Of a stretch of DNA of 7,888 bases, positions 5,871 through 7,888 are shown piece after piece (position 1 is the stretch's first letter; every line of letters begins with the position of its first letter). A model generated the notes under the pieces. The model was given only the letters and a program-made list of their open reading frames with translations, did no database searches and was not told the origin of the DNA. Position numbers and translations under genes: made by a program. Origin of the DNA: Pseudomonadota bacterium (GTDB taxonomy: Bacteria > Myxococcota_A > Polyangia > Polyangiales > Polyangiaceae); NCBI GenBank assembly GCA_023418705.1, contig JAEZYZ010000008.1, positions 1 to 7,888 on the forward strand, in the 5' to 3' direction.

Positions 5871-7100
5871 ATGGAGCAAGACACGAAGGAAAACCTGATT
5901 TCACCAGCCGCCGAGACGGTGCTGACCTTCTTGGACAGCCTGGGACGCCGCTCGGAGTCGGAGCTGTACCTGCGCCTGTTTCGGCAGCTCCCGAAGCAGA
6001 GCTTCGCCGTCATCGCCGCCGAAGCCGCCGTGCTGCAGCGCGGTCTCGACTCGTTCGTGGAGCAGCTGCGTTTCCTCTCGGAGCTCAAGCTGTTCACGCC
6101 CGTGGTGCTCGGTCTTTTGGACCCCGAGAGCGCCGCCCGCAACCTGGATCGGCTGCTCAAGCGCGGCGCCCAGCTGGGGCTCGAGCCGCGGGTGCACCAG
6201 TTCGGAGAGCCCGGCCTCATCGGGCACCTCGAGGCGGAGCTCACCGCCGAGCGCGTGCCGATCGTGACCTTCCCCGCGGCGCCATCGCGCTCGCCTCCGG
6301 AGCGCTTCGCCGAGCTCGGTGCGTTGGCAGCCGGGCTGGAGACGCGCAAGCTGGTCATCCTGCGCCGGCGCGGCGCGTTGGCGCCCCTGCGGGAACAGCC
6401 GGTGGAGCTCGGCCCGGGTCACGTGCTGCGCACGACCGGTGACGGCATCTCGATCATCAACCTACGCAGCGACGCCGACCTGCTGCTCAAGCGCCGCCTG
6501 CTGCGCAAGCCAGATGCCGCCCTGCTCGAGCGGGTGGCCGAGCTGCTTCGCGGGCTGCCGAAAGCGCCGCCGCTCGTCAGCGTCACCTCTCCGCTGAATC
6601 TGCTCCGAGAGCTCTTCACCGTGAAGGGGGCCGGCACGCTGATCAAGCCGGGCAGCCCGATCGAGCGCCGTGGCGACTACGGCACCGTACAGCTCGACCG
6701 GCTGCAGGCGCTGCTCGAAGCGAGCTTCGGTCGCCCGGTGCTTCCAAGCTTCTTCGAGCGGCCACCAGCGGCCATTTTCATCGAGCGCAACTACCGGGGG
6801 GCCGCTATCGTCGAGCCTTCTCCGATCGCGCCCTTCCTGTCCAAATTCGCCGTCGACCCGGTCGCCCAAGGCGAAGGCATCGGTCAAGATCTCTGGCAGG
6901 AGCTGACCCGTGAGTATAACCACCTGTTCTGGCGGACCCGGGCTCAAAACCCCATCTCCTCGTGGTACGCGCAGGTCTGCGATGGGATGTTGCGCCTGCC
7001 CCATTGGCACGTGTTCTGGCGCGGGGTGTCATCCGGTGACATCCCGGCCGTGGTCCAGCTGGCGAGCTCGCGGCCGACCGATTTCGCGACGGTGGGGTGA
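5871..7100 (+). CDS. N-acetylglutamate synthase with degenerate kinase domain
   Basis: This 409-residue protein has the layout of the Xanthomonas/vertebrate NAGS(-K) family: an amino-acid-kinase domain (about 1-250) followed by the NAT acetyltransferase domain (about 255-395). It would acetylate glutamate from acetyl-CoA, the first arginine step. NAT motifs are complete: KGAGTLI (252-258), FGR (286-288), NYRGAAI (307-313), KFAV (325-328), the acetyl-CoA loop AQGEGIG (332-338), LFWRTR (352-357) and HVFWRG (380-385). The kinase half is degenerate. FAVIAAEAAVL (45-55) stands where active enzymes have a Lys-Gly-Gly, VVLGLLDP replaces the His-Gly-x-Gly-Pro motif, and roughly 60 residues around the acetylglutamate pocket appear missing, from my recollected comparison with the Xanthomonas enzyme. 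I infer synthase only, with ArgB elsewhere. ATG 5871 matches the family N-terminus; GAGAG around 5859-5863 is a weak ribosome binding site. Confidence 0.85.
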   Translation: MEQDTKENLISPAAETVLTFLDSLGRRSESELYLRLFRQLPKQSFAVIAAEAAVLQRGLDSFVEQLRFLSELKLFTPVVLGLLDPESAARNLDRLLKRGAQLGLEPRVHQFGEPGLIGHLEAELTAERVPIVTFPAAPSRSPPERFAELGALAAGLETRKLVILRRRGALAPLREQPVELGPGHVLRTTGDGISIINLRSDADLLLKRRLLRKPDAALLERVAELLRGLPKAPPLVSVTSPLNLLRELFTVKGAGTLIKPGSPIERRGDYGTVQLDRLQALLEASFGRPVLPSFFERPPAAIFIERNYRGAAIVEPSPIAPFLSKFAVDPVAQGEGIGQDLWQELTREYNHLFWRTRAQNPISSWYAQVCDGMLRLPHWHVFWRGVSSGDIPAVVQLASSRPTDFATVG

Positions 7101-7103
7101 TCG

Positions 7104-7442
7104 ATGTTTTTCATCTTCTTGCTGATCATCGCGGCCGTCGCCGTGGCCGTGTACCTGGCCTTCATTTTTCGAGAGGTGCCCGGGGTCGCCGAGCAGCGGC
7201 TCGGCAGTTTGGCCCCGCTGCCGGAAGACCTTGGCAAGTGGCGGGCGGACACCGAATCCGAGCAGGGCCAGCGGGCGGCCGAGGAAGGGCTCAAGCGCGA
7301 GGTGCGCATCCTGCACGTGTCGAGCACCGGTCTATTCGGCGCCGAGCGCCTGGTCCACCAGGCACGCTACCGCGACGCGAAGACCAACCAGATCGTGCGC
7401 ATCGACCCCGAGCGCAGCGAGCGACGTCGGCGGGTTCGTTGA
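7104..7442 (+). CDS. Small single-pass membrane protein, function unknown
   Basis: This 112-residue protein has one N-terminal transmembrane segment (about 1-21: MFFIFLLIIAAVAVAVYLAF) and a charged soluble tail. The first positive charge, Arg23, follows the helix directly, so the positive-inside rule favours a cytoplasmic tail. The tail has a Glu/Gln/Arg-rich helical region (45-65), a compact stretch REVRILHVSSTGLFGAERLVHQARY (65-89, predicted beta then helix), and a basic end, RSERRRRVR. I do not recognise a family. The ATG is 3 bp after the synthase stop, and GGTGGGG just upstream (7090-7096), inside the end of that gene, can serve as ribosome binding site, so the two are very likely co-translated. 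It may tether or modulate the synthase at the membrane; that is only inferred from position. Confidence 0.75.
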   Translation: MFFIFLLIIAAVAVAVYLAFIFREVPGVAEQRLGSLAPLPEDLGKWRADTESEQGQRAAEEGLKREVRILHVSSTGLFGAERLVHQARYRDAKTNQIVRIDPERSERRRRVR

Positions 7443-7740
7443 ACACCTAAGGCCAGCCGAAAAGCGGCCGTCTTGTGGTCCGATGCCCGCAGTCCATGGA
7501 CGGGACCCTGGAACGGCGGACGACGGAGCGGAGGCTGGGCGACGATCGACGACTTTTTTGCGCAACTGTGCCCTGCCTGCGCCCGAGGGAGGCGCTCATC
7601 TGACCCCCACACTCCCTTCCGTCCCCAGCGGAAATTGACCCAAGTGATTTGAGTCGATGCCTCCCCATGCTAGCCCGCTGTCCCGTTCCGGGGCGGAGTC
7701 TGCCGTGCCGGTCCATGCTTTCGTAGAGGGCGAATCAACG
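7443..7740. other. Intergenic region, lipoprotein gene leader
   Basis: These 298 bp hold no supportable gene. Just past the small membrane protein is a weak hairpin, GCCG (7456-7459) and CGGC (7465-7468) with loop AAAAG, followed by CGTCTT; it is too short to call a terminator confidently. Other points are a perfect 10-bp palindrome GTCCATGGAC (7492-7501), a T6 run (7554-7559) with no strong stem before it, and GGAAAT (7630-7635) followed 17 nt later by GTCGAT (7653-7658), a spacing like ECF-sigma promoters but with weak matches. The Shine-Dalgarno sequence AGAGGG (7725-7730) lies 10 nt before the next ATG. Confidence 0.4.
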
Positions 7741-7888
7741 ATGTCCAAAATGCGATCTCATCCCACGGGTATCTTGGCGACGGCGCTGTGCAGCGTGCTT
7801 GTGCTTGGTGCCTGTACGGAAGAGTTCAAGACCTGCGAGGACACGGCCACCTGCGGCACCGGCGGGGCCGGGGCCGGCAGCTCTGGCG
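7741..7888 (+). CDS. Lipoprotein, 5' part (runs off the window)
   Basis: The frame from ATG 7741 stays open to the end, giving 49 residues. Residues 1-24 form a lipoprotein signal peptide with basic N-region (K3, R5), a hydrophobic core ILATALCSVLVL, and the lipobox LGAC with lipidated Cys25. After it come TEEFKTCEDTATCG, with Cys32 and Cys38 spaced like a small disulphide, then a Gly/Ala/Ser-rich linker that continues out of the window. Thr at position +2 would not retain it in the inner membrane by the E. coli rule, so the outer membrane is likely. This head-plus-linker style is common in large surface or secreted lipoproteins of Polyangia; the functional domain lies beyond the window. AGAGGG 10 nt upstream supports this ATG over the one at 7750. 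Confidence 0.85.
   Translation, partial: MSKMRSHPTGILATALCSVLVLGACTEEFKTCEDTATCGTGGAGAGSSG

Noticed and set aside
5800..5904. Longer start (ATG 5904) for the secreted protein
   Set aside because: It would add 35 residues ahead of an obvious signal peptide and overlap the start of the divergent synthase gene by 34 bp. GTG 5799 fits better.
7492..7501. GTCCATGGAC palindrome as an operator
   Set aside because: It is a single 10-bp palindrome far from either gene start with no partner site, so there is not enough to support a function.
7554..7559. T6 run as a terminator
   Set aside because: Only a 6-bp CGATCG palindrome precedes it; there is no stem of useful length next to the T run.
7630..7658. 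ECF-sigma-like promoter (GGAAAT, 17 nt, GTCGAT) before the lipoprotein
   Set aside because: The spacing fits, but both elements are short and imperfect and would be expected by chance. It is noted only within the intergenic entry.

Overview
The window is very GC-rich and densely coded. Several features point to a myxobacterium-like organism (phylum Myxococcota, probably the Polyangia/Sorangium side): an FHA-GGDEF signalling protein, a secreted Pro/Ala-linker protein with an AgmX/PglI-like tail, and a lipoprotein whose Cys-containing head runs into a Gly/Ala/Ser linker. This placement is inferred from protein style and composition; there is no rRNA or other marker. I see no rRNA, tRNA, CRISPR array, insertion sequence or phage gene.

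Region 1 (1-2350, minus strand) is a tightly packed transcription unit. In order of transcription it holds an FHA-GGDEF diguanylate cyclase (GTG start at 2350), a class III PLP aminotransferase 10 bp downstream, and the first 25 codons of a third gene that overlaps the aminotransferase stop by 4 bp (GTGA) and leaves the window.

Region 2 (2351-2747) is a 397-bp divergent intergenic stretch with two strong GC hairpins, one short palindrome and a small AT-rich island, but no convincing gene.

Region 3 (2748-3306, plus) is a leaderless-secretion (cytoplasmic) YceI-family protein. It is closed by a hairpin terminator whose left arm contains the gene's own stop codon.

Region 4 (3340-5799, minus) is a two-gene unit with a 3-bp gap. 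A secreted small protein with a TonB-C/AgmX-like C-terminal domain comes first, followed by a 611-residue membrane-anchored MutS-type ATPase.

Region 5 (5800-5870) is a 71-bp divergent control region with a 17-bp near-palindrome over a TATAGT box.

Region 6 (5871-7442, plus) begins with a vertebrate/Xanthomonas-type N-acetylglutamate synthase. Its acetyltransferase domain is intact, but its amino-acid-kinase domain is shortened and has lost its catalytic motifs. A 112-residue single-pass membrane protein follows after 3 bp.

Region 7 (7443-7888) is a 298-bp intergenic stretch followed by the start of a lipoprotein gene that runs off the end.

The most interesting items are the kinase-dead N-acetylglutamate synthase coupled to a small membrane protein, the membrane-bound MutS paralogue co-transcribed with an envelope protein, and the FHA-GGDEF enzyme with a Thr-rich tail and altered inhibitory site, apparently co-transcribed with an aminotransferase.
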